Shown piece by piece: positions 8,997 through 18,308 of a stretch of 64,000 nucleotides of DNA; position 1 is the first letter of the stretch, and the number at the start of each line of letters is the position of its first letter. A model generated the notes under the pieces. That model was not told the DNA's origin, did not search any database, and saw only the letters and a program-made list of their open reading frames with translations. The stretch spans positions 4,841 through 68,840 of the forward strand of contig DAOMGE010000010.1 of NCBI GenBank assembly GCA_035430165.1. The letters run 5' to 3'. The position numbers were made by a program, and so were the translations under genes. This DNA is from UBA7239 sp035430165 (GTDB taxonomy: Bacteria > Pseudomonadota > Gammaproteobacteria > Pseudomonadales > UBA7239).

Positions 8997-11168
8997 TTAC
9001 AGCGCAGACAAATTGGCATGTGACAACATCAGCCATTTCAGTCCTGCATCATCAAAATTGATCTGGATACGTGTGCGGGGCCCACTGCCTTCCACATTCA
9101 GGATCAGGCCTTCACCAAACACCGGATGCACGACGCGCTGGCCGAGACGAAACTCACCGCCACTGGTTTGCTGCTGGCGCAATGACGCATTCGGCACCGG
9201 CTTGTTGTGGTAAACCGGCCGCGATACCTGCAGGCGCGGACGGACTTCCTCCAGCAATTCTGCAGGAATTTCGCGAATAAAACGTGACGGCGTGTTGAAG
9301 GAATCGCTGCCATGCAGACGACGGCTTTCCGCGTAGGTCAGGTACAGTTTTTTTTCTGCTCGCGTGATGCCGACATAACAGAGCCTGCGCTCTTCCTCGA
9401 GTTGCCCCGGCTCCTCCATCGACATCTTGTGCGGGAAAAGATTTTCTTCCACACCGGTAATAAACACTAACGGGAACTCCAGACCCTTGGCGGCATGCAG
9501 GGTCATCAGTTGCACACTGTCAGAGTGCGGTTCTGCCTGTGTGTCACCGGCATCCAGTGCGGTAGTAGCAAGGAATTGCCCCAACACCGGCAACTCCTCA
9601 TCTTCCGCCTCAAACGCACGGCAGGCACTTAACAGTTCCTGCAGGTTTTCCACCCGGCTCAAGCCCTTTTCACCTTTTTCATTGCGATGAAAATCCATTA
9701 GCCCACTGGACTGGATCACATGTTCAGCAATTTTGTGCAGCGGATCTTCACGGGTTTCCACATCAAGCCGGTTCACCAGTCCCAGGAAACTGCGCACCGC
9801 GTTTGCAGCGCGTGCAGTCATCTGGCCACTTTGCGTCAACTCATCTGCTGCCTGCCACAAAGACAACGCACGCACACGTGCAAATGCACGGATATCTTCA
9901 ACAGTACGTTCACCAATCGCACGTGTCGGCGTGTTGATAACGCGTTCAAATGCCGGGTCATCGTGGCGATTCCATACCAGACGCATATAGGCCAGCGCAT
10001 TTTTTATTTCGAGGCGCTCGTAGAATTTCTGGCCGCCGTAAACCACATAAGGCAATCCGCGCTGCAGCAAGGCTTCTTCCAGTGCGCGCGACTGCGCATT
10101 GGCACGATAGAGCAAGGCAACATCGCGGCGATTACCCCCGCCTTCCACCCAGGCGCTGATGCGATCGACAATAAAACGCGCCTCATCCTGCTCATTGAAC
10201 GCGGCATACACGGAAATGAGGTCGCCCTCGACACTATCCGTCCACAACTCCTTGCCCATGCGACCACGATTGTTGTCGATCACTGCATTTGCAGCTTTCA
10301 GGATAGTTGCCGTTGAACGGTAATTCTGTTCAAGGCGTATGGTGTGCACGCCCGAAAAATCCTGTGTGAAACGCTGGATGTTTTCGATGCGTGCACCACG
10401 CCAGCCGTAGATGGACTGGTCATCATCACCGACTGCCACAACATTGGCACTGTTGCCGGCCAGCACGCGCAACCAGGCATACTGGATGGTGTTGGTATCC
10501 TGGAATTCATCCACCAGCAAGAAACGGAAACGTTGCTGGTAGTGCGACAACAATTCCGGTTTGTTCAACCACAATTCGTGTGAGCGCAATAGTAATTCAC
10601 CAAAATCCAGCAAACCCGCACGCTGGCATGCCTCTTCATAGGCACTATAGATCTTGATCAGTGTGTCTGTATGCAAGTCTCCCGTGCGCTGCAAATAACC
10701 GGCACGCTTTCCCTCATCTTTTTGCGCGCCGATATACCACTGCACTTGTCTCGGTGCCCAGCGTGCTTCGTCCACTTCAAGGTTTTTCATCACGCGCTTG
10801 ATGAGGCGCAACTGGTCGTCACTGTCCAGTATCTGGAATTGTTCGGGCAAGCTGGCATCGCGCCAATGCTGCTTCAATAACCGGTGCGCAAGACTGTGAA
10901 ACGTGCCCACCCATAAATGACGCGCCGACAAACCCAGCATATCTTCCAGTCGGCCACGCATTTCGCGCGCCGCCTTGTTGGTGAATGTCACCGCCAGGAT
11001 TGCGTACGGCGAAACATGTTCCACTTGCAGCAACCAGGCAATGCGATGCACAAGCACGCGCGTCTTGCCACTGCCTGCACCTGCCAGTATCAGCTGGTTT
11101 TCCGGTGGCGCGCTGACGGCTTCGCGCTGCGCTTCATTGAGCGTATCGAGCAGTGTGGAAATATCCAT
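8997..11168 (-). CDS. uvrD: ATP-dependent DNA helicase II (UvrD)
   Basis: This superfamily 1 3'-5' helicase acts in nucleotide-excision and mismatch repair. From the chosen start it has 723 residues and begins MDISTLLDTLNEAQREAV, as UvrD proteins do. Motifs in order are Walker A AGAGSGKT (residues 30-37), motif Ia TFTNKAAREM, motif II VDEFQDTN, motif III GDDDQSIYGWRGA, motif IV LEQNYRS, motif V TLHAAKGLEF and motif VI YVGITRAEK. The C-terminal Tudor-like tail (RVVHPVFGEGLILNVEGSGP) supports UvrD/PcrA over Rep. The open frame extends to 11276 through the dsbA terminator region, so the upstream part is not used. ATG at 11174 is a close alternative. Confidence 0.94.
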   Translation of the reverse strand: MDISTLLDTLNEAQREAVSAPPENQLILAGAGSGKTRVLVHRIAWLLQVEHVSPYAILAVTFTNKAAREMRGRLEDMLGLSARHLWVGTFHSLAHRLLKQHWRDASLPEQFQILDSDDQLRLIKRVMKNLEVDEARWAPRQVQWYIGAQKDEGKRAGYLQRTGDLHTDTLIKIYSAYEEACQRAGLLDFGELLLRSHELWLNKPELLSHYQQRFRFLLVDEFQDTNTIQYAWLRVLAGNSANVVAVGDDDQSIYGWRGARIENIQRFTQDFSGVHTIRLEQNYRSTATILKAANAVIDNNRGRMGKELWTDSVEGDLISVYAAFNEQDEARFIVDRISAWVEGGGNRRDVALLYRANAQSRALEEALLQRGLPYVVYGGQKFYERLEIKNALAYMRLVWNRHDDPAFERVINTPTRAIGERTVEDIRAFARVRALSLWQAADELTQSGQMTARAANAVRSFLGLVNRLDVETREDPLHKIAEHVIQSSGLMDFHRNEKGEKGLSRVENLQELLSACRAFEAEDEELPVLGQFLATTALDAGDTQAEPHSDSVQLMTLHAAKGLEFPLVFITGVEENLFPHKMSMEEPGQLEEERRLCYVGITRAEKKLYLTYAESRRLHGSDSFNTPSRFIREIPAELLEEVRPRLQVSRPVYHNKPVPNASLRQQQTSGGEFRLGQRVVHPVFGEGLILNVEGSGPRTRIQINFDDAGLKWLMLSHANLSAL

Positions 11169-11182
11169 TCTCATATCTTGCT

Positions 11183-11211
11183 TAAAAACAAACCGGGGCA
11201 TTGCCCCGGTT
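11183..11211 (-). terminator. Rho-independent terminator of dsbA
   Basis: A perfect nine-pair stem (AACCGGGGC with GCCCCGGTT) and a three-base loop occupy 11191-11211. On the reverse strand the stem is followed by TGTTTTT. It lies just after the dsbA stop and before uvrD, so uvrD probably has its own promoter or depends on read-through. Confidence 0.85.
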
Positions 11212-11235
11212 GTGAAGAGTATCCCTGTATCAGGA

Positions 11236-11928
11236 TTATTTCTTAGTACCTGCCATCGCTTTCCTTTCCTTTTCAATCAGGAAGCTGGCAATTTCGAGCA
11301 TGTCTGCCTGGGTAATATTCACACTGTTGGGATTGCTTTCATCCTTGCGACCTGCACCCACCAGATACTTGCCATTGATCACCAGTTGTGGCGTACCGGT
11401 AACACCGTAGCTACGTACGCGCGCATCGCCCTGTTTGGTCAATGATTGCACTGAAAACGAGTTATAGGCCTTGCGAAACGCCGCTTCATCCACACCGTGC
11501 GCTGCAAACAATTTTGCCGCCTGGTCTTCTGTTTCCAGGTCCTGTTTTTCTTCCTGCATCGCTTTGAAAATAATCGGGTGCATCGACTCCAGCACGCCCA
11601 GTTGTTTGGCGGCGTAATAGATACGGGAATGGGCCTCCATGTTCGGGCGCCAGATGGCAGGCGTGCGCTCGAAATCCACATCAGACGGCAAGGATTTTAC
11701 CCACGGCTCCAGTGCCGGCTCAAAATGCAGGCAGTGAGGGCAGCCATACCAGAACACTTCGTTGACTTCAATCTTGTCAGGATTCGCAGTACGTACCGGC
11801 GCAGGAATAACCTGGTAATGCGTCCCGGCCACATATTTTTCCGTCGCAGCAGGTGCTGCAGCCTCGTCAGCAAACCCCAGCAAAGGCAGTAGCGCCGTGA
11901 ACATCAGCATTGCGAAAAGCTTTTTCAT
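11236..11928 (-). CDS. dsbA: Thiol:disulfide interchange protein DsbA
   Basis: DsbA introduces disulfide bonds into exported proteins in the periplasm. The 230-residue protein has a signal peptide (MKKLFAMLMFTALLPLLGFA), the thioredoxin-fold active site CPHC at residues 63-66, an inserted helical domain and the cis-proline loop TGTPQLVING. It sits downstream of the cytochrome c4 gene, as in pseudomonads, with terminators on both sides. Its product is a plausible oxidant for the cysteine-rich spacers of the giant secreted protein near the end of this window; that link is only inference. Confidence 0.95.
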   Translation of the reverse strand: MKKLFAMLMFTALLPLLGFADEAAAPAATEKYVAGTHYQVIPAPVRTANPDKIEVNEVFWYGCPHCLHFEPALEPWVKSLPSDVDFERTPAIWRPNMEAHSRIYYAAKQLGVLESMHPIIFKAMQEEKQDLETEDQAAKLFAAHGVDEAAFRKAYNSFSVQSLTKQGDARVRSYGVTGTPQLVINGKYLVGAGRKDESNPNSVNITQADMLEIASFLIEKERKAMAGTKK

Positions 11929-11961
11929 GATCTTACTCCTGTAAAAACTTGTGTGAGCCGT

Positions 11962-11990
11962 GAAAAAAAGGCGGCTAGTTGCCGCCTTTT
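11962..11990 (-). terminator. Rho-independent terminator of the cytochrome c4 gene
   Basis: A ten-pair stem AAAAGGCGGC/GCCGCCTTTT with loop TAGTT spans 11966-11990. Read on the reverse strand it ends in a run of seven T. It separates cytochrome c4 from dsbA. Confidence 0.85.
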
Positions 11991-12016
11991 CGAGAAGCTG
12001 TAAAGCCGATAGTTCC

Positions 12017-12658
12017 TCAGTGCAGGCCAGAGATATAGTTGGCCACTGCCTCTACTTCCCTATCACTCATGCGCGCCACACCATCACGCATGATACGCGT
12101 GTCGCCATCATTGCGTCGGCCCTTGTCGGTATACTCTGCACCGGCACGGAAATCTTTCAATTGCTTGGCAATGTAATCCGCATGCTGGCCACCCAGTTTC
12201 GGGAAACCTGCCGGTGCATTACCTGCTCCCGTCGGTGAGTGGCAGCCGATACAGGCAGGCAAGCCGACTTCCTTGTTGCCCGCACGATAAATTTTTTCAC
12301 CCAGGGCCAGCAACTCCTTGTCATCCTTGGCACCAGACAATCCCATCGTCTGGCTGGAAAAATACGCTGCGATATTTTCCATATCAGTTTTGCTGAGGTT
12401 GGTCAGTTGGCCTGTCATCTCGGGCACCACACGCAACTTGCCCTCCTTGATATCTTCCATCTGTTTGACCAGATACTTTTCACTCTGGCCAGCCAGCTTG
12501 GGAAAGTTCGGGGCCATGCTGTTGCCATCTGCACCGTGGCAGGCAGCGCATGCCGTAGTGAGTGCCTTGCCTGCAGCGGCATCACCCGCCATAGCAGGTG
12601 CCGCAGCAATCAGGCCAAGACCGAGGACAATCAGGCTTTTACCAATCAGGGATTTCAT
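12017..12658 (-). CDS. cc4: Cytochrome c4, dihaem
   Basis: This periplasmic or membrane-associated electron carrier feeds terminal oxidases. The chosen start gives 213 residues: a signal peptide ending APAMA, then two class I cytochrome c domains. Each domain has one haem motif, CAACH (residues 37-41) and CIGCH (about 137-141). A methionine-containing segment after each haem motif can supply the distal ligand. The open frame upstream of 12658 (118 extra codons) runs antisense across engB and is not part of the gene. The pairing with dsbA and divergent engB is a conserved gammaproteobacterial arrangement. Confidence 0.94.
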   Translation of the reverse strand: MKSLIGKSLIVLGLGLIAAAPAMAGDAAAGKALTTACAACHGADGNSMAPNFPKLAGQSEKYLVKQMEDIKEGKLRVVPEMTGQLTNLSKTDMENIAAYFSSQTMGLSGAKDDKELLALGEKIYRAGNKEVGLPACIGCHSPTGAGNAPAGFPKLGGQHADYIAKQLKDFRAGAEYTDKGRRNDGDTRIMRDGVARMSDREVEAVANYISGLH

Positions 12659-12773
12659 GAGTACATCACATCCAATGGGTTGCAGTTTATACGTGGGTTT
12701 ACGGGACGAACTCGCGTGCCCATAAAAAAGCTGCGGCATTATATACTGCCCTCCCGCTGAACGGTAGAAACCC
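12659..12773. promoter_or_regulatory. Divergent promoter region between cytochrome c4 and engB
   Basis: This 115-base spacer separates two divergent genes. Candidate -10 boxes are TATACT at 12742-12747 for engB and TATAAA (reverse of 12686-12691) for cytochrome c4. I see no convincing -35 box for either, so the assignments are tentative. Confidence 0.3.
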
Positions 12774-13427
12774 ATGTCAGGTAGCAACACAACCGTGTCC
12801 ACAACATTGCCAACGCCCGGTCTGGCAGACTTCCGGCGCACGCGCTTCCTCACCAGTGCCGCTCGCGTGTCCCAATGCCCGCCCGACACAGGGGCCGAGG
12901 TCGCTTTTGCCGGACGTTCCAATGCAGGCAAATCGAGTTGCATCAATGTGCTCACCGATAATGGCCATCTGGCAAGGACCAGCAAGACACCGGGCCGCAC
13001 CCAGCTTCTCAATTTCTTTGCAGTGGATGAGGAGGCCCGACAACGGCTGGTCGACCTGCCTGGCTATGGTTATGCCAAGGTTTCCCATGCCACCAAAGCG
13101 GAATGGCAACTCCATCTGGAAGACTATCTACGGAACAGGCAGACCCTGAAGGGATTGGTGCTTTTGATGGACATCCGCCACCCACTGAAAGAGTTTGACT
13201 GCAATATGCTGGACTGGGCAAAAGCCGCGAAACTGCCCGTGCATTGCGTCCTGACAAAGGCAGACAAACTCAACCGCGGACCGGCAAAACAGGTTTTTTT
13301 CCAGATACAGAACATGCTGCGTGAACACGGATTTGAAAATACAGCCAGCGCACAATTGTTATCCGCCCCCTCGAAAGAGGGAATAGAAGAGTTGGCCACT
13401 GTCCTTGGCACATGGCTGCAAGCCTAG
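12774..13427 (+). CDS. engB: Ribosome biogenesis GTPase EngB (YihA)
   Basis: EngB is a small essential GTPase needed for maturation of the large ribosomal subunit. It has 217 residues. GTP-binding motifs are G1 GRSNAGKSS, the switch I region TSKTPGRTQLLNFF, G3 DLPGYGYAKV, G4 TKADKL and G5-like LLSAPSKEG. The N-terminal extension (about residues 1-25) with FRRTRFLTSAARVSQCP is usual. The start is the ATG at 12774, which directly follows the divergent promoter spacer. Confidence 0.95.
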   Translation: MSGSNTTVSTTLPTPGLADFRRTRFLTSAARVSQCPPDTGAEVAFAGRSNAGKSSCINVLTDNGHLARTSKTPGRTQLLNFFAVDEEARQRLVDLPGYGYAKVSHATKAEWQLHLEDYLRNRQTLKGLVLLMDIRHPLKEFDCNMLDWAKAAKLPVHCVLTKADKLNRGPAKQVFFQIQNMLREHGFENTASAQLLSAPSKEGIEELATVLGTWLQA

Positions 13428-13494
13428 TATTGCCACAACCCTTTACACCAAACATGCCAGTGCTTACAGTAGCTTTAACTTAACGGGAACGCCC

Positions 13495-14205
13495 ATGAAA
13501 TCGACAAAGACTTCTCATCCTGTATCAAAAGCCGCTTCAACGCTGTCACTCGCTATGACCCTGGGAATCTCGGGATATCTGTTCAGTGCCCTGCCGGCGT
13601 CTGCTACATCAACAGACCAGATCCGCATGGTTCGCTACATAAATGCCCAGGGTGTGAGGGTAACCAGCCAGGATATCCCTGCAGAATTCGCAAAAAAAGG
13701 CTACGAGATTGTCAATCTCAACGGCAAGGTGTTACAGACCATCCCGCCTGAACTCACCCCCGAAGAACGCGAGAAAGCCGAGAAAGAGAAAAAGAACAAG
13801 CTTAACGAAGCCCAGCAACAGGAAGCTGACAAGCAGATGTTGCTACGCTACAGCAATATCAATGAAGTGAAAAATGCCAAACTTCGCAGGATCGGCGAAA
13901 TCAGCAGCAAACTCAAAATGCTCGAATCAAACCAGTCGACCCTGAAACAACAGCTGGAGATTGAACAACAAAAAGCAGCCGGCTTTGAGCGCAGTGGCAG
14001 ACCCGTAGCGCCCGTTGTTCTCCAGCGCATAGATACCATTTCCCAGGAAATAAAAAGTACGGATACCCAGATTGCTGCCCGCAAGCAAGAGATAGACGCA
14101 GAAACTGCTCGTTTTGACCAGGAAATACAGCGCTTCAGTTATCTGGAAAGTCTGCAGAAAACCGGCGCGGCACCCGCAGCCGAGCCGGCACCTGCTACAA
14201 AATAA
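13495..14205 (+). CDS. Exported coiled-coil protein with DUF4124-like N-terminus
   Basis: The function is unknown. The chosen ATG at 13495 gives 236 residues with a signal peptide (hydrophobic segment about residues 15-37 ending in ASA). Next comes a short beta-rich segment, RYINAQGVRVTSQDIPAEF then KKGYEIVNLNGKVLQTIPP, which resembles the DUF4124 motif of a residue exchanged for an 'environment' of periplasmic proteins. Then follows a long charged helix (about 85-215) rich in Lys, Glu and Gln that should form a coiled coil, and a Pro/Ala tail. It lies 67 bases after engB on the same strand. It could be a periplasmic scaffold or tether. Confidence 0.75.
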   Translation: MKSTKTSHPVSKAASTLSLAMTLGISGYLFSALPASATSTDQIRMVRYINAQGVRVTSQDIPAEFAKKGYEIVNLNGKVLQTIPPELTPEEREKAEKEKKNKLNEAQQQEADKQMLLRYSNINEVKNAKLRRIGEISSKLKMLESNQSTLKQQLEIEQQKAAGFERSGRPVAPVVLQRIDTISQEIKSTDTQIAARKQEIDAETARFDQEIQRFSYLESLQKTGAAPAAEPAPATK

Positions 14206-14225
14206 GCACGGACCGTGTGAGCGGT

Positions 14226-14858
14226 CTATTTATTGTCAAATGCTGACTGCCTGGGAGTAAACACGCCTGCTGACAGGGCTTGCCATTGTTCTTGCCAGCC
14301 CTCGGTTGGCAGTTGCCGGAATCCACTGCGTGCATACTGGCTGATCTTGCCATCCAGCACAGCGACCAGTAACGACGCGGATGCAGAAGGCGCGGCTACC
14401 GTGCGAAGATTTTCCCGCACTTCTGCCTCGCGCAATATTTGCCTGAATTGCGCATTCAGCCGGTCAAAAAACTGCGTCATACGAAGCCGCAATTTGTCAC
14501 GCTCGCCCACCAGCGCATCGCCATAAAGAATCCGGGCCAGCCCCGGGTTCTTTTCAGTAAACGATAAAACCAGCCACAGGATTTTTTCACAACGCTGCAC
14601 ACACGTCAGGTCTTCTTCCATGATGCGCGCCACTCGCGCAAAGACAGCCTCTTCAATAAACTCGATGAGACTCTCGAACATTTTATATTTGCTTGGAAAA
14701 TGACGATAAAGCGCCGCCTCGGACACTCCCACCGTTTTCGCCAGATTTGCCGTTGTAATCACCTCGCCCGGATGCAATTCCAACATGTGGGCAAGCGACT
14801 GCAAGATTTGCTGCTTGCGCGGGATCTTTTCTTTTCCATGTGCTTCCGTGTCTGGCAT
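14226..14858 (-). CDS. slmA: Nucleoid occlusion factor SlmA (TetR family)
   Basis: SlmA binds specific chromosomal sites and blocks FtsZ polymerisation over the nucleoid. The 210-residue protein has the TetR helix-turn-helix at about residues 36-56 (TANLAKTVGVSEAALYRHFP) and an all-helical C-terminal domain. The start KIPRKQQILQSLAHMLE is family-typical. It is three bases downstream of argB on the same strand, so the two are almost certainly co-transcribed. In enterobacteria slmA neighbours dut and coaBC, and here argB and algC stand between it and coaBC. Confidence 0.92.
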   Translation of the reverse strand: MPDTEAHGKEKIPRKQQILQSLAHMLELHPGEVITTANLAKTVGVSEAALYRHFPSKYKMFESLIEFIEEAVFARVARIMEEDLTCVQRCEKILWLVLSFTEKNPGLARILYGDALVGERDKLRLRMTQFFDRLNAQFRQILREAEVRENLRTVAAPSASASLLVAVLDGKISQYARSGFRQLPTEGWQEQWQALSAGVFTPRQSAFDNK

Positions 14859-14860
14859 AT

Positions 14861-15751
14861 TCAGGATTCCTGCCTGGTATTGGTAATCAATGTACCCACA
14901 CCGGTGTCAGTAAATATTTCAAGCAGAACTGCATGCTCTAGACGACCATCAATAATATGGGAACTGGCCACGCCGCCCTTTACTGCTTCCAGTGCGCACT
15001 GGATTTTAGGCAACATACCACCGTAAATGGTGCCATCATCAATCAACGCATCAACCTGCGCTGTGGACAAGCCCGTCAACACAGTGCCTGACTTGTCCTG
15101 CAGACCCGCAACATTGGTCAACAAAACCAGCTTCTCTGCATGTAACGCTTCAGCAACCTTCCCTGCTACCAGATCGGCATTGATGTTGTAACTCTGGCCA
15201 TCCACACCCACGCCAACCGGCGCGATAACCGGAATAAATCCACCGTCTACCAGCGTATCAATGACATCGCGATTGACTGCTTCGATCTCTCCGACAAAAC
15301 CGATATCCAGTTGTTTGCCCGCATCATCCAGAAACATTTTTCTCGCGCGAATAAGATTTCCATCCTTACCCGTAATCCCGATTGCCTTGCCTCCTGCCTG
15401 ATTGAGTAAACTGACAATCGCCTTGTTCACTGTACCTCCCAGCACCATTTCAACCACATCCATAGTGGCAGTATCCGTAACACGCATCCCGGCAATAAAT
15501 TCTGAAGCGATTCCGAGCTTTTCCAGCAATGCGCCTATCTGGGGCCCGCCACCATGCACCACAACTGGATTAATGCCGACAAGCTTCATCAACACAATAT
15601 CGTCTGCAAAACTTTTTGTGAGGTCATCATCGATCATCGCATTGCCGCCATATTTGACGACGATGGTTTTTCCTACAAAGCGACGAATATAGGGCAGCGC
15701 TTCCGTCAGTACATTGGCTATGTTCAAGGCTTCAGTGCGTGTCAATGTCAT
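14861..15751 (-). CDS. argB: Acetylglutamate kinase
   Basis: This enzyme catalyses the second step of arginine synthesis, phosphorylation of N-acetylglutamate. The 296-residue protein shows the amino-acid-kinase fold: VVKYGGNAMID near residue 31, the glycine-rich VVHGGGPQIGALLEKLG, the substrate loop, INADLVAGKVAEAL, and a C-terminal GTLI. The N-terminal helix (residues 1-25) that gives arginine-sensitive hexamers in pseudomonads appears to be present (EALNIANVLTEALPYIRRFVG). It follows algC by 31 bases, as in Pseudomonas. Confidence 0.95.
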   Translation of the reverse strand: MTLTRTEALNIANVLTEALPYIRRFVGKTIVVKYGGNAMIDDDLTKSFADDIVLMKLVGINPVVVHGGGPQIGALLEKLGIASEFIAGMRVTDTATMDVVEMVLGGTVNKAIVSLLNQAGGKAIGITGKDGNLIRARKMFLDDAGKQLDIGFVGEIEAVNRDVIDTLVDGGFIPVIAPVGVGVDGQSYNINADLVAGKVAEALHAEKLVLLTNVAGLQDKSGTVLTGLSTAQVDALIDDGTIYGGMLPKIQCALEAVKGGVASSHIIDGRLEHAVLLEIFTDTGVGTLITNTRQES

Positions 15752-15782
15752 ACAAGATCCAGGATAAATTTAATAGATTTCA

Positions 15783-18251
15783 TCAAAACGGGAGCCGCAA
15801 GCCTTTATCAACCTGCATCAATTGTTGCCTGAATACATGCTGCACAGTAGCCAGCGTCTCCTGGTCATCCGCCTCAAAACGCAATGTCAGTGCGGCGGAT
15901 GTATTGGATGCCCTCACCAGACCCCAGCCCTTGGCAAAATCCACGCGGATACCATCAAGCGTTGTGCATTTACCATTGCCCCATTCACCTTTTTCAACAA
16001 GGCGTTCGATAATCGAGAACTTTTTCTCTTCAGGCACGGCAATACGTATCTCCGGAGTACTCGCACTATCGGGAAATGCTGCGAAAATGCCGTCCAGATC
16101 CTGATCCCGGATTGACATGATTTCCAATAAACGCGCGCTGGCATACATGCCATCATCAAACCCGTACCAACGCTCCTTGAAGAAAATATGCCCGCTGAGC
16201 TCACCGCCCAACAACGCACCGGACTCGATCATCTTGTTCTTGATATGTGAATGTCCGCTTTTCCACATCACCGGACGACCACCGTAACTACTGATCAATG
16301 CATTGAGTCGGCGCGTGCATTTCACATCGAAGACAACATCGGAGCCGGGATTGCGCGAGACAATGTCCTTGGCAAACAACATCAACAACAGATCGGGCAG
16401 GATAATTTTGCCTGTGGCCGTGACCACTGTCAGCCTGTCGCCATCACCATCCAGGGCAATGCCAAGATCGGCATTCTCGCTTTGCACCTTTGCAACGAGA
16501 TCTGACAAATTCTCCATAACACTGGGATCTGGCGCATGATTGGGAAATGAACCGTCAATATCGCAATACAGGCGAACTACATCACAACCCAGTTCTTCCA
16601 GCAGCCGCGGCGCAACATTACCCGCAATACCATTGCCACAATCCAGAACCACTTTGTAGCTTCCCGCCAGAACAATATCATTTGCCACATGCGACACATA
16701 GGCAGGCACGATATCAAGCTGACTCACTTCGCCCTGACCTTCCGCAAAATCACTCGCCTTCACCCGTGCAAGTAACTTCTGGATTTCTTCACTGGCCAGT
16801 GTGTGGTTATCAATCACCATCTTGAAGCCATTATCTGCGGCCGGATTATGGCTCGCAGTAACCATGATGCCACTCGTCGCATGCTGGACGGTGTTTGCCG
16901 CAAAATACATCAACGGGGTAGGAACATTGCCAAGGTCAATAACGTTGCAACCACTCTCAAGTAACCCTTGCTGCACTGCTGCTTTCAGGCGAGGCGTCGA
17001 CAACCTGCCATCGCCGGCCAGAAGGACATTCTGCTGCCCATGCTCACGGCATTCACTGCCAAATGCCCGACCGATACGGTGCGCAACCTCATCACTGATT
17101 TCCGCTTCAGCATTGCCACGAATATCGTAATCACGGAATATGCTGGCAGAAATATCAAAGACCTCCTGCTTCAGGATTTTTGTCGGCGCATCATCTTTTA
17201 CAGATGTCCGCCTGAAATCAAGAAAGTCCTCCCCTTCGTCCAGATCCAGGACATCCGTATTCTGGAATAACGGATCTGCCTGCTCCTGATTATCCTGTTT
17301 TTCCAATTCATCCAGTTCCAGCGAATCACCAGACAAGCTTGCCTTGTCAATCTTGCGCGCCGCTTTTATCTGGATAGGTGTTACATGCTCTTCTTCCGCT
17401 TTTGCAGAATGAATACGTGTTCGCTTGTGTACAAACATTAGCGCTAACAAACTGGAGATAATTGCCAAAGCCTGCGCAGAAAAAAGCAGCATCGGAGAAA
17501 CAATTGCATCCTTGAGCAACTGTGTTCCAAGTACAATTTGCACATTCCAGTGCGGAGTGCTGGTTTTGATATTGTCTCCCATTCCTCTGGACTCACCATT
17601 TTCACCCAGAGAAAAAACTTTCATTGCATTTTGTTGGTCAAATTTCTGGTAAAAGATAGTCTGCGCCTGTTCCGGAGCAACCTGCAGCAGGCTATTTTTG
17701 AAAACCTGCACATTAAACACAGCTATCAGATAACCCAGAGCTTTACCATTTTCATTTTTGACAGGCAGAATGACATCAAATAAAAACCGGTCATTTTCAC
17801 GAAATGCTTCCGGGTATAATGGTGCACCCTGATCCGCCTTGCGCAAGCGGTCGATCTGGGAAAACCGCAGTCCTGCGGCAGCATAATTCGCGCCGGCAGG
17901 TATCAACTGCGCCTGAAGTATTTCAGGATTTGTTGCGCGCAGCTTGTCCACTGCAGACTGCAAAACATCCGGGGTGCCCTGTTGCAAAGCGGTATTCACG
18001 CCTGAATCAGGTAACACCAGTGCCGCCTGGAGATCACCCTGTATGCGGGCGACTTGCGCATCAATTGAACGAGCCTGCTGCTCGGCAAGGCTATTGGCCA
18101 TCTCCTTGATGTGACGGACATTGGCATCATTGAATATTCCGGGCAGCACCCCTACGGCTATATATGCAACCACGCATATCACCAGGATTACTGCACCCAC
18201 AATCAGTTTCTTGTGCTGTTGCGCTTTTGTTAATTGTTTCGTATCGCTCAC
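15783..18251 (-). CDS. algC: Phosphomannomutase/phosphoglucomutase with N-terminal membrane sensor-like region
   Basis: AlgC interconverts hexose 6- and 1-phosphates for LPS, exopolysaccharide and nucleotide-sugar synthesis. The protein has 822 residues, far longer than the catalytic core of about 460. Residues 16-36 are a membrane helix, about 40-260 form an extracytoplasmic domain, about 262-282 are a second helix, and then comes an acidic linker. The enzyme starts near residue 365 (ISASIFRDYDIRG). Catalytic landmarks are the phosphoserine loop VTASHNP, the metal loop DGDGDR, the sugar loop GGELSGHIFF and the C-terminal phosphate loop RASNTSAALTLRFE. Long AlgC forms occur in pseudomonads, so the extension is probably real. 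Its ligand is unknown. Confidence 0.92.
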   Translation of the reverse strand: MSDTKQLTKAQQHKKLIVGAVILVICVVAYIAVGVLPGIFNDANVRHIKEMANSLAEQQARSIDAQVARIQGDLQAALVLPDSGVNTALQQGTPDVLQSAVDKLRATNPEILQAQLIPAGANYAAAGLRFSQIDRLRKADQGAPLYPEAFRENDRFLFDVILPVKNENGKALGYLIAVFNVQVFKNSLLQVAPEQAQTIFYQKFDQQNAMKVFSLGENGESRGMGDNIKTSTPHWNVQIVLGTQLLKDAIVSPMLLFSAQALAIISSLLALMFVHKRTRIHSAKAEEEHVTPIQIKAARKIDKASLSGDSLELDELEKQDNQEQADPLFQNTDVLDLDEGEDFLDFRRTSVKDDAPTKILKQEVFDISASIFRDYDIRGNAEAEISDEVAHRIGRAFGSECREHGQQNVLLAGDGRLSTPRLKAAVQQGLLESGCNVIDLGNVPTPLMYFAANTVQHATSGIMVTASHNPAADNGFKMVIDNHTLASEEIQKLLARVKASDFAEGQGEVSQLDIVPAYVSHVANDIVLAGSYKVVLDCGNGIAGNVAPRLLEELGCDVVRLYCDIDGSFPNHAPDPSVMENLSDLVAKVQSENADLGIALDGDGDRLTVVTATGKIILPDLLLMLFAKDIVSRNPGSDVVFDVKCTRRLNALISSYGGRPVMWKSGHSHIKNKMIESGALLGGELSGHIFFKERWYGFDDGMYASARLLEIMSIRDQDLDGIFAAFPDSASTPEIRIAVPEEKKFSIIERLVEKGEWGNGKCTTLDGIRVDFAKGWGLVRASNTSAALTLRFEADDQETLATVQHVFRQQLMQVDKGLRLPF

Positions 18252-18308
18252 GCTGTTTTTATCTCCAAAAAAACTGGCGTTCCGGCAGCCTCACCATGAA
18301 CACAAGCA

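Noticed and set aside
14211..14230. Possible terminator after the DUF4124-like gene (GACCG/CGGTC stem)
   Set aside because: Only five pairs with an interrupted T run, and it overlaps the slmA stop; too weak to list.
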